DNA of 64,000 nt from Amycolatopsis alba DSM 44262 (lineage in GTDB: Bacteria; Actinomycetota; Actinomycetes; Mycobacteriales; Pseudonocardiaceae). Made by a program: the position numbers and the translations under genes. The notes below the pieces were generated by a model. That model was not told the DNA's origin. It did no database searches and saw nothing but the letters and a program-made list of their open reading frames with translations. The stretch spans positions 4,915,665 to 4,979,664 of the forward strand of contig NZ_KB913032.1 of assembly GCF_000384215.1 (NCBI RefSeq), written 5' to 3'. Shown piece after piece: positions 63,923 to 64,000 of this stretch (the first letter of the stretch is position 1; each line of letters begins with the position of its first letter).

Positions 63923-64000
63923 ATGGCACTGACGCTCGCCGCCCTCGTGGCCGAACGTCCGCTCGGCCTGCGGGTGCGGGCGGCGGAGGCCGGGCTCGAC
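63923..64000 (+). CDS. PucR-family regulator, N-terminus (partial)
   Basis: Only 26 residues are visible (ALTLAALVAERPLGLRVRA, then AEAGLD) before the window ends. The pattern LTLAxLxxxxxLGLRVxAG is the start of the PucR N-terminal (PurC-like) domain. It is divergent from gabT-gabD. In Corynebacterium a PucR-type protein (GabR) activates the gab genes, so the same role is likely. Leaderless start probable. Confidence 0.7.
   Translation, partial: MALTLAALVAERPLGLRVRAAEAGLD

Noticed and set aside
1..64000. tRNA genes and insertion sequences
   Set aside because: I looked for tRNA-like T-loops and CCA-type ends and for transposase motifs with terminal repeats and saw none that I could support; a covariance-model scan would settle it.

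Overview
High-GC (about 70%) chromosomal DNA from a mycelial actinomycete. The gene families and their order point to the Pseudonocardiales, and Amycolatopsis is my best guess. Supporting signs are the actinobacterial synteny blocks (MoxR/DUF58/SpoIIM/RDD, NIF3/zinc-ribbon/RNase H-phosphatase, ROK regulator with a sugar ABC operon), frequent GTG and TTG starts, ATGA or GTGA gene overlaps, and many starts lying 6-8 nt behind a TANNNT -10 box (leaderless mRNAs). The genus is inference; the phylum is well supported.

Layout. 1-1149: end of an unknown gene, a small membrane protein, then a non-coding stretch with a 21-bp-periodic array and two palindromes. 1150-9655: a zinc metallopeptidase, then a tightly overlapped membrane operon (proline-rich membrane protein, DUF4129, DUF4350, MoxR ATPase, DUF58), with divergent SpoIIM-like and RDD genes. 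9740-18403: a second zinc metallopeptidase, two tandem DUF2207 membrane proteins, an M16 peptidase pair and NudC. 18457-19089: a second 21-bp array and a small secreted protein. 19172-26107: a regulated sugar operon (ROK regulator, ABC importer, GH4 phospho-glycosidase, BadF-type kinase). 26115-29652: an ArsR/SRPBCC pair with a readable operator, then gluconate permease and kinase with a divergent GntR regulator and a double operator. 29692-36285: CobD-like protein, SURF1, LMW phosphatase, secreted chorismate mutase, NIF3, zinc-ribbon coiled coil, and an RNase H/phosphatase fusion. 36398-42133: a GT-C membrane protein, an SfnG-like flavin monooxygenase and a LuxR-type ATPase regulator. 42165-46557: ECF sigma factor and zinc anti-sigma, divergent across a CRP-like site from an electron-transfer set (DUF4142, heme-b/[3Fe-4S] ferredoxin fusion, FAD reductase, PF03640 secreted protein). 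46568-46961: RNase P RNA. 47206-48069: SCO6745-like protein. 48514-57252: a chromosomal type IV secretion-like cluster (two small membrane proteins, VirB4-like ATPase, VirB6-like, VirB8-like, NlpC/P60 wall hydrolase, proline-rich protein) with no relaxase or coupling protein in view. 57287-60966: SPOR-like small protein, CooC-like ATPase, RNB ribonuclease, metal-receptor-fold protein. 61054-64000: GabD/GabT with a divergent PucR-type regulator.

The most unusual non-coding content is a set of dispersed palindromes of at least three families plus two 21-bp-periodic arrays. They occupy gene ends and intergenic gaps and create spurious ORFs. The most system-like protein sets are the secretion cluster (48.5-57.3 kb) and the heme/ferredoxin/flavin redox set (43.3-46.6 kb). 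All names come from reading motifs; no database search was run.
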